Positions 8,131-17,229 are shown, counted from the first letter of the stretch. The stretch: DNA of 64,000 bases from JAFKFH01 sp017307375 (GCA_965229335.1 OZ245874.1:1922001-1986000), one strand, 5' to 3'. Notes: generated by a model not told the origin, from the sequence alone. A program made the numbers and translations.

Positions 8131-9316
8131 CCATGCTGCGCGCGACGCGGGCCACGTTTTCCGGGTTCAGTCCGCCGACGCACATGCGCCCGCTGCCGAC
8201 CAGGAACACGCCGTCCTCCTCGCGCATCCGCCGCACTTCGTCGGCGGTGATGCCGGTATAGGAGAACATCCCGAGCTGTTCGGTCAGGAAGGCGGTCGGC
8301 GCATTCGGGCTGATCTTGCGAATCTCGGCTGCCAGGGCCTGGCGCATGGCGTTCATGCGGTCGCGCATCTCGGCCACTTCCTCGACCCAGCGGGCCTTCA
8401 GCTCAGGGTCGTTCAAGACGGTCGAGACCAGCAGGCCGCCGGTGAACGGCGGGTTCGAATAGCTGCGCCGGATGGCGAGCTTGAGCTGGCCCAGCACCCG
8501 CTCGGCCTCGTCGGCGTCGGTGCACAGGATCGACAGCGCGCCGCAGCGCTCGCCATAGAGCGACAGGTTCTTGGAGAACGAGGTCGCAACCAGCATCACC
8601 GCGCCGGTGCGTGCGTAGTTGCGCACGAAGGCCGCATCCTCGTCCAGGCCGCGGCCGAACCCCTGGTAGGCCATGTCGAAGACGACGATATGGCCCTTGG
8701 TGGCGCAAGCCTCGGTCACCTTCGCCTGCTGCTCGGGATTGAGGTCGACGCCGGTCGGGTTGTGGCAGACCGGCTGGATCACGAAGATGCTGCCGGGCGC
8801 GGCCGCCTCGATGGCACCCAGCATGCCGGCGAAGTCGAGCCCGCGGCGCGAGGCGTCCCAATAGGGATAGGTCTGCGTCTTGAAGCCGGCGCGCTGGAAC
8901 AGGCCGTGGTGATTGTCCCAGGTCGGGTCGCTGATATAGACCGCGCGGCCGGGGGTGTGCTTGGCCAGGAAATCGGCCGCGACGGCCACCGCGCCGGTGC
9001 CGCCGACCGACTGGACGGTGGCGATGCGGCGCGCCGCCAGCGCCGGATGGTCGGCCCCGAACACCAGCGCCTGGACCGCGCTGCGATAGCCGGCGTCGCC
9101 TTCCATCGGCAGATAGGGACGGGTGCGGTCGGTGATGCGGTTTTGCGCCTCGCGCACGGTGGCAAGCAGCGGCAGCTTGCCGGCGGCGTCGGTATAGACA
9201 CCGATGCTCAGATTCACCTTCTCGGGCCGCGGATCGGCCTGGAACTGCTGGTTGAGCGACAGGATGGGATCGCCGGCAAAGGCTTCGACGGTGCCGAACG
9301 GCGAGGTGGTGGACAT
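8111..9316 (-). CDS. Aromatic amino acid / aspartate aminotransferase (class I)
   Basis: A 401-residue PLP-dependent aminotransferase of the AspC/TyrB group, transferring amino groups between aromatic amino acids or aspartate and 2-oxoglutarate. Seen: 'VNLSIGVYTDAAGKLPLL', 'PTWDNH', 'CHNPTGVDL', 'FDMAYQGFG', and the Schiff-base Lys in 'SFSKNLSLYGER', then the substrate Arg in 'VGSGRMCVGG'. ATG 9316 follows AAGGAG. A DUF2000 gene sits 14 bases upstream and an Lrp-type regulator is divergent, so amino-acid-responsive control is likely. Confidence 0.92.
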   Translation of the reverse strand: MSTTSPFGTVEAFAGDPILSLNQQFQADPRPEKVNLSIGVYTDAAGKLPLLATVREAQNRITDRTRPYLPMEGDAGYRSAVQALVFGADHPALAARRIATVQSVGGTGAVAVAADFLAKHTPGRAVYISDPTWDNHHGLFQRAGFKTQTYPYWDASRRGLDFAGMLGAIEAAAPGSIFVIQPVCHNPTGVDLNPEQQAKVTEACATKGHIVVFDMAYQGFGRGLDEDAAFVRNYARTGAVMLVATSFSKNLSLYGERCGALSILCTDADEAERVLGQLKLAIRRSYSNPPFTGGLLVSTVLNDPELKARWVEEVAEMRDRMNAMRQALAAEIRKISPNAPTAFLTEQLGMFSYTGITADEVRRMREEDGVFLVGSGRMCVGGLNPENVARVARSMVTSLTR

Positions 9317-9330
9317 CAGCTGATTCTCCT

Positions 9331-9762
9331 TCAACGCAGCAGCTTCAGGCTTCCGGTCAATGAACGTACCCATCTCTCCGGCCCGGCCAGACCGATACCG
9401 TCGATGATTTCGGCCGAAAGGTCGCGGGATGGAAACAGCGCAAGATAATCGGCGAACCGGTGGATGGCACGGGCGAATTGCGGGAAAGCGACGACGGTCG
9501 CGCCGTCGGGCGCCGGCAGGGCTTTCAGCAATACCGCGCGGATCGCCTCCGGCGTGGCCTGCAGGATCGGGGCGGGCAGGGCGGCACTGTTGTGCACCGA
9601 TCGCCCGGCGGCGTCGGTCAGCATCGTGCCCCCCAGCGCGGGGATGACGGCGCCGAGCCCGGCCCCGATGGTCGCCACGGTATTCGCCAGCAGGCCGACC
9701 GGAAGGGTGGGGTCGACGACGATCGCCAGCCGCTCGACGGCGGTTGCAGTATTTTTTTCCAT
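9331..9762 (-). CDS. DUF2000-like protein
   Basis: A 143-residue small alpha/beta protein. The opening 'RLAIVVDPTLPVGLLANTVATIGAGLGA' and the later 'FPQFARAIHRFADY' and 'GIGLAGPERWVRSLTGSLKLLR' resemble the DUF2000 family, related in fold to peptidyl-tRNA-hydrolase-II-like proteins; the function is unknown. It immediately precedes the aminotransferase and is divergent from the Lrp regulator, so it probably belongs to the same amino-acid unit. The family call is from memory of its motifs. Confidence 0.6.
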   Translation of the reverse strand: MEKNTATAVERLAIVVDPTLPVGLLANTVATIGAGLGAVIPALGGTMLTDAAGRSVHNSAALPAPILQATPEAIRAVLLKALPAPDGATVVAFPQFARAIHRFADYLALFPSRDLSAEIIDGIGLAGPERWVRSLTGSLKLLR

Positions 9763-9866
9763 TCGCCGACGATAGCGGGCCGGCCGCGGGCAATCTTGCC
9801 TTTGTGCCCACGTTTGACTGATATCCAGGCAAGAATTTTTGCTTTTCCGCTATGAAGAGGAATGAA

Positions 9867-10343
9867 ATGCCCGGCATCGCGTTGGACATCATCGATCGCA
9901 AGCTGCTGCGGCTGCTCGAGCAGGATGCGCGCGCGACCATCGCCCAGCTGGCCGAGGCGGTGAACCTGTCGACCTCGCCCTGCTGGCGGCGAGTCAAGCG
10001 GCTGGAGGAGGCGGGGCTGATCGAGGGCTACCAGGCCCGGCTCAACCGGCGCGCCCTCGGCTGGGGTGTGCTGGCCTTCGTCACCGTGACGATCGGCGAT
10101 CACGAGCATGACACCGCCACCGCCTTCGAGCACGCGGTTGCCGCGCACCCCGAGATCGTCGCCTGCTGGAGCGTCGCGGGGTCGAGCGACTTTGTCATGC
10201 AGGTCGTCGCCGCCGACCTCGACACCTATGCCGATTTCGCGATGACCACGATCCGGCGGTTCCCCGGGATCAAGGCAATGCAGACGACCTTCACCCTGAA
10301 GGAGATCAAGGCGCCCGGGCCATGGCCCGTGACGCCGGGCTGA
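9867..10343 (+). CDS. Lrp/AsnC-family transcriptional regulator
   Basis: A 158-residue feast/famine regulator. An N-terminal HTH ('LDIIDRKLLRLLEQDARATIAQLAEAVNLSTSPCWRRVKRLEEAGLI') is followed by an AsnC ligand-binding domain ('GWGVLAFVTVTIG', 'VACWSVAGSSDFVMQVVAADLDTY'). I choose ATG 9867, with AGAGGA five bases upstream; an ATG at 9852 sits before that site. It is divergent from the DUF2000/aminotransferase pair, which it probably controls in response to an amino acid. Its stop codon abuts that of the convergent dehydratase gene. Confidence 0.92.
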   Translation: MPGIALDIIDRKLLRLLEQDARATIAQLAEAVNLSTSPCWRRVKRLEEAGLIEGYQARLNRRALGWGVLAFVTVTIGDHEHDTATAFEHAVAAHPEIVACWSVAGSSDFVMQVVAADLDTYADFAMTTIRRFPGIKAMQTTFTLKEIKAPGPWPVTPG

Positions 10344-11291
10344 TCAGCGGCTGACGGCCGCGTCGAAGTCGACGGCGACGGTATTGCCGCCCGAGACCAC
10401 GACGCCGACCCGCTCGCCGGCGGTGGGCCGGTAGCGGCCCGACAGCAGCGCGGCGAAGGCCGCGGCGGCGCCCGGTTCGGCGACGATGCGCGCCACCCGC
10501 CACAGGGTTTTCTGCGCCTCCAGGATCGCATCGTCGCTGACCAGCGCGACGCTGGCCACGTAGTCGCGTGCAATCGGGAACACCTGCTCGCCGATGCGTA
10601 GCGGCGACAGCGAATCGGCGGCGATCCCACCGGTCGGGGCATCGACCGGCCGGCCGGCTGCCAGCGCGTGGGCCAGTGTCGGCGATGCCTCGGGCTCGAC
10701 CCCGACGACGCGGACGCGGTTGTGGTACCAGGCGGCGATGCCGCCGATCAGCCCGCCCCCGCCGACCCCGACCAGCACGGTGTCGAGATCGGGTGCCTGT
10801 TCTTCGAACTCCAGCGCCAGCGTGCCCTGGCCCAGCATGGTCTCGGCCTGGTCGAAGGCGTGGACGGACAAGGCTCCGTTGGTCTCGGTCCAGGCATTGC
10901 AGGCAGACAGCGCATCGGCATAACGTTCGCCGCCGATCTCGAGCGTGGCGCCGTAGCTGCGGATCCGCTCGATCTTGGCCGGCGAGGAGATGCGCGGCAC
11001 GAAGATGCGGGCGGGCAGGCCCAGTCGCATCGCGGCGTAGGCCACCGCCGCGCCGTGATTGCCGCCGGATGCCGCGGCGACGCCGGCGGCCGGTGCCCGG
11101 CGGGTCAGCAGATTGGCGAAGGCGCCGCGGGTCTTGAACGATCCGGCATGCTGGGTCAGTTCGAGCTTCAGGATGACGGCCGCAGCCTCGATCCCGCAAT
11201 CCCGTCCGTCGATGGCCAGGGCCGGCGTGCGGCGGATATGCGGGCGGATCAGGGGCTCGGTCGCGGCGATACGATCGGGGGTCACGGTCAT
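10344..11291 (-). CDS. Threonine/serine dehydratase-like PLP enzyme
   Basis: A 315-residue fold-type II PLP enzyme. Lys in 'GSFKTRGAFANLL' binds PLP, 'ASGGNHGAAVAYAAM' contacts the carboxylate and 'GVGGGGLIGGIAAWY' holds the phosphate, the usual order in catabolic threonine/serine dehydratases and ectoine-utilising EutB-like enzymes. No regulatory ACT domain is present. It would deaminate a hydroxyl amino acid to a keto acid and ammonia. An ArsR-type gene diverges from it across a short AT-rich operator. Confidence 0.87.
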   Translation of the reverse strand: MTVTPDRIAATEPLIRPHIRRTPALAIDGRDCGIEAAAVILKLELTQHAGSFKTRGAFANLLTRRAPAAGVAAASGGNHGAAVAYAAMRLGLPARIFVPRISSPAKIERIRSYGATLEIGGERYADALSACNAWTETNGALSVHAFDQAETMLGQGTLALEFEEQAPDLDTVLVGVGGGGLIGGIAAWYHNRVRVVGVEPEASPTLAHALAAGRPVDAPTGGIAADSLSPLRIGEQVFPIARDYVASVALVSDDAILEAQKTLWRVARIVAEPGAAAAFAALLSGRYRPTAGERVGVVVSGGNTVAVDFDAAVSR

Positions 11292-11316
11292 CGGTCAGGC
11301 CTTTCCGGGTGCGGTC

Positions 11317-11344
11317 TTGACTATAATTAGGAAATTAGCTAATT
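11317..11344 (+). promoter_or_regulatory. Promoter with 12-bp palindromic operator for the ArsR gene
   Basis: TTGACT (11317-11322) could be a -35 element. The perfect palindrome AATTAGCTAATT (11333-11344) covers the expected -10 region, 6 bases before the ArsR start at 11351. The site also lies just upstream of the divergent dehydratase gene, suiting repression in both directions. Confidence 0.5.
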
Positions 11345-11350
11345 AGCAAT

Positions 11351-11653
11351 ATGCCTAATGTCGATGCGCTGCGTGCCCTTGCCAACGACCGCCGCCTTCA
11401 GATCCTCGAATGGCTGAAGGACCCGGTTGCGCATTTCCCGCCCCAGGTCGATGGCGACCTCGTCGCCGACGGGGTTTGCGGCGCGCTGATCGCCGAGAAG
11501 CTCGGGGTCAGCCCGCCCACTGCCAGCGAGCATCTGAAGCTGCTGACCCAGGCCGGTTTTTTGTGCGCCAAGCGGATCAAGCAATGGACGTTCTATCGGC
11601 GCGACGAGCCGCGCATCGCCGCCTTCAAGCGGGAAATGACCGAAGGGCTCTGA
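11351..11653 (+). CDS. ArsR-family transcriptional regulator
   Basis: A 100-residue winged-helix regulator. 'DALRALANDRRLQILEWLKDP' is helix 1-2 and 'IAEKLGVSPPTASEHLKLLTQAGFLCAKRIKQWTFYRRDE' is the recognition helix and wing. Two cysteines occur (in 'GVCGAL' and 'FLCAKR'), but not the CxC metal site of arsenic sensors. No clear SD precedes ATG 11351. It is divergent from the dehydratase gene, its likely target. Its 3' end overlaps the convergent kinase gene by 29 bases. Confidence 0.9.
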   Translation: MPNVDALRALANDRRLQILEWLKDPVAHFPPQVDGDLVADGVCGALIAEKLGVSPPTASEHLKLLTQAGFLCAKRIKQWTFYRRDEPRIAAFKREMTEGL

Positions 11654-12566
11654 CGATCATCGCCCGCGCATCGGCCACCAGCGCCGCGTCCACGACCGGC
11701 CGGTTCAGGAAATCCGCCCAGGAGAGCAGATCGACCAGCCGGCTCAACGCCGGCCAGTCGTCCGGCAGCCTGCCGCCGGCTTCACGATAGCCGGTCGCGA
11801 TCGCGGCCGCGACGCCCGGCAGGTCGCCCAACGGCGGGCGCAGAATATTGCCGAAATCGAAGAACGGCGAACCGGCGAAGGCGAATTCCCAGTCGAGAAC
11901 AGCCAGGTCCCCGCCGTTGCCGACCAGGATGTTGGAGCCATTGAAATCGCCATGGGTCAGTACCGGTGGCCCGTCCCAGCGGTCGAGCGATCCGGCCCGG
12001 CGATCGGCGCAGGCAAGCAGGCTGGCCGTCAGTTCGGCGCCCAGCCGGGCGCCGCCGCGCCCCTCGACCAGGCAGTGCCTCAGATAGCCGATCAGTCCCT
12101 CGCCGCCGCCGACGAGCGTGGTCGCGATCGCCAGGTCGGGTCCGAAGAATCCGGCGATGGAGAAGCGGTGGGCATGAATTCCTGCAAGGGTACGGCCAAG
12201 GCTGCCGGCCAGGGCGGCTTGCCGGTCCAGCGGCAGGCTGTCCAGGCGCTGGCCGTCGACCCAGCCGGTCACGGCGTAGGGCCCGTATCGCCCGTCCAGG
12301 CCGACATGCAGCACGCGCGGGCAGACCGGGATCAGGGACGCGATCGCCGCCTCGCGCGGGCCGGCGGATGGATCGCGCTGGTAGAAGCGCAGCACCAGCG
12401 GCGCGTGTCCGGCGATGTCGATCCGGACGTTGCTGTTGGCGAGGCCGCCGGCCAGACCGGTGCAGGCCAGTATTCTCGCGGCCGGCACCACCGGCCGCAC
12501 CAGCCGGGCCGCCTCGTCGGGCGGCGGCAGGATGGCGGGCAGGGTGCGTTGCCAGCGGTGCCGCAT
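11625..12566 (-). CDS. Phosphotransferase family protein (APH/choline-kinase fold)
   Basis: A 313-residue kinase-like protein of the aminoglycoside-phosphotransferase fold. The catalytic loop 'LTHGDFNGSNILV' near residue 205 and the metal-binding 'LAVLDWEFAFAGSPFFDFGNIL' near 225 are both present. An N-terminal 'GLANSNVRIDI' nucleotide loop and 'LVLRFYQRD' Lys/Arg strand fit. Start ATG 12566 follows GGGAGG. Families with this fold phosphorylate choline, homoserine, thiamine or antibiotics; context (amidase divergent at 12644) does not choose among them. Confidence 0.82.
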   Translation of the reverse strand: MRHRWQRTLPAILPPPDEAARLVRPVVPAARILACTGLAGGLANSNVRIDIAGHAPLVLRFYQRDPSAGPREAAIASLIPVCPRVLHVGLDGRYGPYAVTGWVDGQRLDSLPLDRQAALAGSLGRTLAGIHAHRFSIAGFFGPDLAIATTLVGGGEGLIGYLRHCLVEGRGGARLGAELTASLLACADRRAGSLDRWDGPPVLTHGDFNGSNILVGNGGDLAVLDWEFAFAGSPFFDFGNILRPPLGDLPGVAAAIATGYREAGGRLPDDWPALSRLVDLLSWADFLNRPVVDAALVADARAMIVRALRSFPA

Positions 12567-12643
12567 GCTCAGCCCTCCCACGGGTTGACGGCGCGCCCGG
12601 TTGGGTTAGGGTCGGCCGGATCGTTTTCGGGAGGGAGTATCCG

Positions 12644-13999
12644 ATGCCTGTCGCCCTGACGCCGCTCGAGCAGCTGGCCGCCCAACTCGCCGCCGGCGAG
12701 ACCACCTCGATGGCGCTTACGCAAGCCTGTCTCGCCCGTATCGACGACCCCGCGGGCCAGGGGGCCAAGGCCTTCACCCGCGTCTACCGGCAGCAGGCGC
12801 TGGCCCAGGCGGCCGCGGCGGATGCGCTGCGTGCGGCCGGCGTCGCCGGCGGGCCGCTTGCCGGCATTCCGGTCTCGGTCAAGGATCTGTTCGACGTGGC
12901 CGGCGAGCCGACGAAGGCCGGATCGGTCGTGCTGGCCGATGCGCCGCCGGCCGTGGCCGACGCGCCGGTCGTCGAGCGGCTGAAAGCCGCGGGTGCCGTC
13001 ATCGTCGGCAAGACCAACATGACCGAGTTCGCCTATTCCGGCGTCGGCATCAACCCGCATTACGGTACGCCCGGCAATGCGCATGATGTCGATCGTATCC
13101 CCGGCGGGTCCTCGGCCGGGGCCGGGGTTGCCGTGCCCTATGGTTTCTCGGCCGCCTCGATCGGGTCGGATACCGGCGGTTCGGTGCGCATTCCCGCCGC
13201 CTTCAACGGCATCGCCGGCTTCAAGCCGAGTCAGGTGCGGGTGCCACGCGACGGCGTGGTCCCGCTGTCTCGGTCGCAGGATTGCATCGGTCCGCTGGCG
13301 CCGACGATCGCCTGCTGCGCGCGGCTCGATGCGGTAATGTCGGGCGAGGCGCCGCGGGTGCTGCCCGATCTGCCGCTGGCGGGGCTGCGTTTCGCCGTGC
13401 CGACCCGGCTTCTGGTCGACGACCTCGACCGAAACGTCGCCGGCGCCTTCGCCCGCACGTTGACGGTGCTGTCGGCCGCGGGCGCCCATGTCGTCGATGT
13501 CGATCTGCCGGTGCTGGCCATGCTGCCGGGCTTTGCCAAGCTGGGCGGACTGGTCGGGCCAGAGGCCTATGCCTGGCATCGCGATCTGCTGGCGATCGGT
13601 GCGGCACGCTACGACCACCGGGTGCTCGCCCGCATCACGCCGATGGGCCAGCATCTGGCAGCCGACTACGTCGCGGCGCTTGAACTGCGCCAGGCGATGA
13701 TGGCGTCCGCCGATCGTTCGACCGCCGCCTTCGACGCGCTGCTCTGCCCGACCGTCGCCGTCGTGCCGCCACGTTTCGACGAGGTCGCGGCGGACGACGA
13801 TTTCCACCGCCTCAACGGCCTCATCCTGCGCAATACCTCGGTTTTCAACATCCTCGACCGCCCCGCCGCCACCGTGCCCTGCCAGGCGGCCGGCGAATTG
13901 CCGGTCGGGCTGATGGTGGTGGGCGAGCGGCTGGCCGACCGTCAGGCGCTGACCGTCGCCCTCGCCGTCGAGCGGGTATTGCAGGCGGCGTTGCGCTGA
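12644..13999 (+). CDS. Amidase (GatA-like amidase-signature family)
   Basis: A 451-residue amidase-signature hydrolase. The Ser-cisSer-Lys triad is visible: Lys in 'GIPVSVKDLFDVAG', cis-Ser in 'GGSSAGAGVAV' and nucleophile Ser in 'GSDTGGSVRIPAAFNG'. ATG 12644 follows GGAGGGAG. The absence of gatB/gatC and the short length favour a stand-alone amide or ureide hydrolase over tRNA-amidotransferase subunit A. It is divergent from the phosphotransferase gene and ends 4 bases from the convergent monooxygenase gene. Confidence 0.9.
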   Translation: MPVALTPLEQLAAQLAAGETTSMALTQACLARIDDPAGQGAKAFTRVYRQQALAQAAAADALRAAGVAGGPLAGIPVSVKDLFDVAGEPTKAGSVVLADAPPAVADAPVVERLKAAGAVIVGKTNMTEFAYSGVGINPHYGTPGNAHDVDRIPGGSSAGAGVAVPYGFSAASIGSDTGGSVRIPAAFNGIAGFKPSQVRVPRDGVVPLSRSQDCIGPLAPTIACCARLDAVMSGEAPRVLPDLPLAGLRFAVPTRLLVDDLDRNVAGAFARTLTVLSAAGAHVVDVDLPVLAMLPGFAKLGGLVGPEAYAWHRDLLAIGAARYDHRVLARITPMGQHLAADYVAALELRQAMMASADRSTAAFDALLCPTVAVVPPRFDEVAADDDFHRLNGLILRNTSVFNILDRPAATVPCQAAGELPVGLMVVGERLADRQALTVALAVERVLQAALR

Positions 14000-14003
14000 C
14001 CGA

Positions 14004-15413
14004 TCAGCCACGGGGCACGAAGAACGGCGTACCGGCCAGTTCCGGTTCGTCGAAATCGTCGAGCGCCGCGCGGATTTCCGCCTGATCTTCGCGGAAGAAG
14101 GCCTGGGCAATGGCGTCGGCCAGCCGTGCGGCACCGACACTGGTGCCGGGTATGTCGCTTGCCAGCATGCCGTGGCTGAGCTGGGCGCCGTGATTGAACA
14201 GGTGGATCCGGTCCAGCCCCGGCATCATGCCGGGCACCCGTTCCAACAGCTCGAATCCCGGGCCGAGGTAAGGATGGCGGCCCAGCGCCGGCCTCGACCG
14301 GGCCGGCGCATGGCGGTCGGCCCAGGTGGCGATGGCGGGGGCGATTGCAGCCAGTTCGGGCCGCTGTGGCAGATCGACTGCAAAGCCGGTGCCGAGGATC
14401 AGGAAGTCGTGGATGCGACGGCCGCCGTCGGCCAGCCGCAGCGCCACCCGCTCGCCATCGCGCGCCGCCGCCGCAACGGGTGCCCCGAGGTGGATGCGGA
14501 AGCCGCGATGGCGCAGCGTGCGGTTTACCGTCTCGTGCGGCGGCGGGGCGGGATTGTCCTCCATGTAGGCGGCAAGGTTCCAGCGGGCGTCGTCGTCGAG
14601 CGCCTGCCAGCCGAGGAAATAACCCGGCCCGGCCGAGCCGCGCCCCTTGTTGATCTGCGGCAGGGCCGGCCGCCTGACATACATGTCGACCGTCGCCGCG
14701 CCGTGTTCGAGGGCCGTCGCGGCATTGTCCCAGGCTGACGCGCTGCCGCCCAGCACCGCTACCGAACGGCTGGCCAGCGCCGGGAAATCGATCGCCTCGG
14801 TGCTGTGGGCGCATCGTCCGGGCCACAGTTCGCGGTCGACGAAGTCGGGGATATGCGGGCCGCCGGCGCCGGCCCGGCCGGTGGCAAGCACCACGCGCCG
14901 CGCCGCGGTGATCCGGCCATCGCGCCGATGCACGGCGACGGCATCGGCCGATGGCTCGATCCCGGCCACGGCCACGTCGTTCTCGATGCTCAGGCCCAGC
15001 ACCCGGCCGAACCAGCCCAGGTAGTCCTGCCAGGTCGCGTTGGGAATCTTGTAGAGCGCTTGCCACGCGGCGTTGCCGAACGTCGCCTCGTACCAGGCGC
15101 GGAAGGTCAATGACGGTATCCCGAGCGCGGGACCGGCGAGCGTCTTGGGCGAGCGCAGCGTGTCCATCCGGGCGTAAGTCACCCAGGGGCCTTCCCGGCC
15201 CTGCGGGCTGGCGTCGACCAGCCTGACGTCCCGGATCCCGCGCAGGGCCAGCGCCCCGGCCGCGGCCAGGCCGCACATGCCCGCACCGATCACGAGCACG
15301 TCGACGAGGGGGGCGCCGTCCGTCGCCCGGCGCGGCGTGGTCCACGCTGCGGGGGGCAGCCCCAGCAAGCTCAGGTCGCGAGCGACCGCTTCGTCGGCAA
15401 GGGATGTCATCAT
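14004..15413 (-). CDS. FAD/NADPH-dependent flavin monooxygenase-like oxidoreductase
   Basis: A 469-residue two-dinucleotide-domain flavoprotein. The FAD motif 'VIGAGMCGLAAAGALALRG' is near residue 42 and the NADPH motif 'VAVLGGSASAWDNAATALEHG' near 220. It resembles FMO/Baeyer-Villiger-type or lysine-N-hydroxylase-like proteins; the FxGxxxHxxxWP fingerprint is not clearly seen, so the reaction is open. It is divergent from a flavin reductase gene with a 13-bp inverted repeat between, which suggests co-regulation. Confidence 0.82.
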   Translation of the reverse strand: MMTSLADEAVARDLSLLGLPPAAWTTPRRATDGAPLVDVLVIGAGMCGLAAAGALALRGIRDVRLVDASPQGREGPWVTYARMDTLRSPKTLAGPALGIPSLTFRAWYEATFGNAAWQALYKIPNATWQDYLGWFGRVLGLSIENDVAVAGIEPSADAVAVHRRDGRITAARRVVLATGRAGAGGPHIPDFVDRELWPGRCAHSTEAIDFPALASRSVAVLGGSASAWDNAATALEHGAATVDMYVRRPALPQINKGRGSAGPGYFLGWQALDDDARWNLAAYMEDNPAPPPHETVNRTLRHRGFRIHLGAPVAAAARDGERVALRLADGGRRIHDFLILGTGFAVDLPQRPELAAIAPAIATWADRHAPARSRPALGRHPYLGPGFELLERVPGMMPGLDRIHLFNHGAQLSHGMLASDIPGTSVGAARLADAIAQAFFREDQAEIRAALDDFDEPELAGTPFFVPRG

Positions 15414-15435
15414 GAAAGAACTTTGTCTATGGAAT

Positions 15436-15448
15436 TAATATGATATTA
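15436..15448. promoter_or_regulatory. Inverted repeat between monooxygenase and flavin reductase genes
   Basis: TAATATGATATTA, two 6-bp arms around a central G, lies in the only AT-rich stretch of the divergent intergenic region (15414-15515). It is a candidate operator or overlapping -10 region for both genes. Confidence 0.45.
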
Positions 15449-15515
15449 TCCGGCGATGCTAGGTCGGTCGAGCGATCATGGCAGATTTCCACCCGCAGGC
15501 AGGAGGCGTTCATTC

Positions 15516-16070
15516 ATGAGCAGCACGGTCGAACCCGGCGCCGCTACCGATCGGGCGGCTGCATTCCGCGACGCCATGCGGCACCTCGCCGGGGGCGTTG
15601 CCATCATCGCGGCGGGGCAGGGCGAAGCGCGGCAAGGCATGACCGCGACGTCGGTCACCTCGCTCGCGGCCGATCCGCCCAGCGTCCTCGTCTGCATCAA
15701 TCGCACCGCCAGCCTGCGGCCGCTGCTCGACCGTACCGGGCATTTCGCCGTGAACCTGCTGGGCGACCGCCACCAGGCTCTGGCCGACCGGTTCGCCGGC
15801 CGGCACGGCGTGGCCGGGCACGAACGCTTCGCCCGTGGCGCCTGGACGACGCTCGCCACCGGCGCGCCGGTGCTGGCCGATGCGCTCGCTGCCATCGACT
15901 GTGCGATCGACGACATCATCGAGCGGCATACCCATGCGATCGTCATCGGCCGGGTCGAGGCGGTGCGGATCCGCAGCGCGCCGGCGCTGGTCTACTGGCA
16001 TGGCGACTACACCCATCTGGCGCGCGGCACCATCGACCGCAGCCTGGCGGAGACTTGCGTCGGCGGCTGA
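15516..16070 (+). CDS. Flavin reductase family protein
   Basis: A 184-residue flavin-reductase-domain protein that would reduce FMN or FAD with NAD(P)H and supply it to a partner monooxygenase. The signature 'DAMRHLAGGVAIIAAG', 'GMTATSVTSLAADPPSVLVCINRTASL', 'HFAVNLL' and the terminal 'ALVYWHGDYTHL' follow the family order. ATG 16-bp after AGGAGG-type SD was chosen (15516). The divergent flavoprotein at 14004-15413 may be the partner, although classical FMOs reduce their own flavin. Confidence 0.9.
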   Translation: MSSTVEPGAATDRAAAFRDAMRHLAGGVAIIAAGQGEARQGMTATSVTSLAADPPSVLVCINRTASLRPLLDRTGHFAVNLLGDRHQALADRFAGRHGVAGHERFARGAWTTLATGAPVLADALAAIDCAIDDIIERHTHAIVIGRVEAVRIRSAPALVYWHGDYTHLARGTIDRSLAETCVGG

Positions 16071-16125
16071 TGTCCGGGTTCTTCCGGCCAGGAACCGGGG
16101 CTCAGATGCCCGCGTTCTGTGGCCC

Positions 16126-17208
16126 ATGGGTGCCATCGCACACGTCACCGCCGAAACCCCGCAGGCCAGGACCCGCGAACGCCGCGCGCTGGCTCTCACC
16201 ATCCGTGCCGCCGGCCTGGTCAGGATAGAGCCGGAGGCGCTGACGATCACTCGGCATCGAACCCCGACCGGCTTCTTCTACACGGACGCGGAAGGACGCC
16301 GCATCAGCGATCCGGCGGTACTCGACCGAATCCGGCTGCTTGCCATCCCGCCTGCCTACGAAGACGTGCGCATCGCCGACGATCCGCGCGCCCATATCCA
16401 GGCGCTGGGCCGCGACGAGGCCGGTCGTCTGCAGCATCGTTATCACGCGGATTGGGAACGGGTGCGCGAAGTGCGCAAAGGCTCGCGCCTGGCGCGACTG
16501 GCCGAGGCACTGCCGCGCCTGCGCGCGGCGGTCGCCCGCGACATCGCCGCCCGCGCGCTGAGCCGGGAGAAGGCGATCGCCTGCGCCGTGGCACTGATCG
16601 ACGAAACGCATATCCGGGTCGGCTGCGAGGCCTATGCCCGCCAGGATGGCGGGCGCGGGGCGGCGACACTGCTGAAGCGGAATGTCAGGCTGCAGGGCAG
16701 CCGCATCGAACTGGAGTTCCGTGGCAAGGGCGGCAAGAACATCGTCTGCGGCCTCGACTCGCCGACGCTGGCGCGCGCTTTCGCCCGGCTGATGAAGCTG
16801 CCCGGTCCGCGCCTGTTCCAATACCGCCAAGCCGGCGGGCCGCCGCTGCCGATCACCGCCGCCGACATAAATGCCTATCTGCGCCAGGCCACCGGCGCGA
16901 AGGTCAGTGCCAAGGATCTGCGGACCCTTGCCGCCTCGGTCGCGGCGGCCGAGCAGCTTCTGGAGATCGAGCCCGCCGCGAGCGAGGCCGAGCGTCGCCG
17001 CCAACTCGCCTCGGTGATGCGCTCGGTGTCGGAGGAACTGATCAACACCCCGGCGGTGGCCCGGCGCAGCTATGTGCACGCGGTGATCGTCGAAGCCTTC
17101 GAGACCGGGGCATTGCAGCGGATGCACGACAAGGCGCGCGGGGGCCGCTATCTGCGGCGGATCGAGAAAACCGTTGGCCTGCTGGTGCGCAGCCGGCGGC
17201 GCCGCTGA
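16126..17208 (+). CDS. DNA topoisomerase IB (poxvirus type)
   Basis: A 360-residue type IB topoisomerase that relaxes supercoils by a 3'-phosphotyrosyl intermediate. The N-terminal 'GLVRIEPEALTITRHRTPTGFFYTDAEGRRI...IPPAYEDVRI' domain, 'RHRYHADW'-like core, 'RVGCEAYA', 'FRGKGGK' and 'AKDLRTLAAS' precede the Tyr motif 'ARRSYVHAVIVEAF'; the family norm there is SYIHP. Bacterial homologues are sporadic, common in Alphaproteobacteria. It starts 55 bases after the flavin reductase gene. Confidence 0.88.
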   Translation: MGAIAHVTAETPQARTRERRALALTIRAAGLVRIEPEALTITRHRTPTGFFYTDAEGRRISDPAVLDRIRLLAIPPAYEDVRIADDPRAHIQALGRDEAGRLQHRYHADWERVREVRKGSRLARLAEALPRLRAAVARDIAARALSREKAIACAVALIDETHIRVGCEAYARQDGGRGAATLLKRNVRLQGSRIELEFRGKGGKNIVCGLDSPTLARAFARLMKLPGPRLFQYRQAGGPPLPITAADINAYLRQATGAKVSAKDLRTLAASVAAAEQLLEIEPAASEAERRRQLASVMRSVSEELINTPAVARRSYVHAVIVEAFETGALQRMHDKARGGRYLRRIEKTVGLLVRSRRRR

Positions 17209-17229
17209 CCTTAAGCGCGCCCCCCGTGG

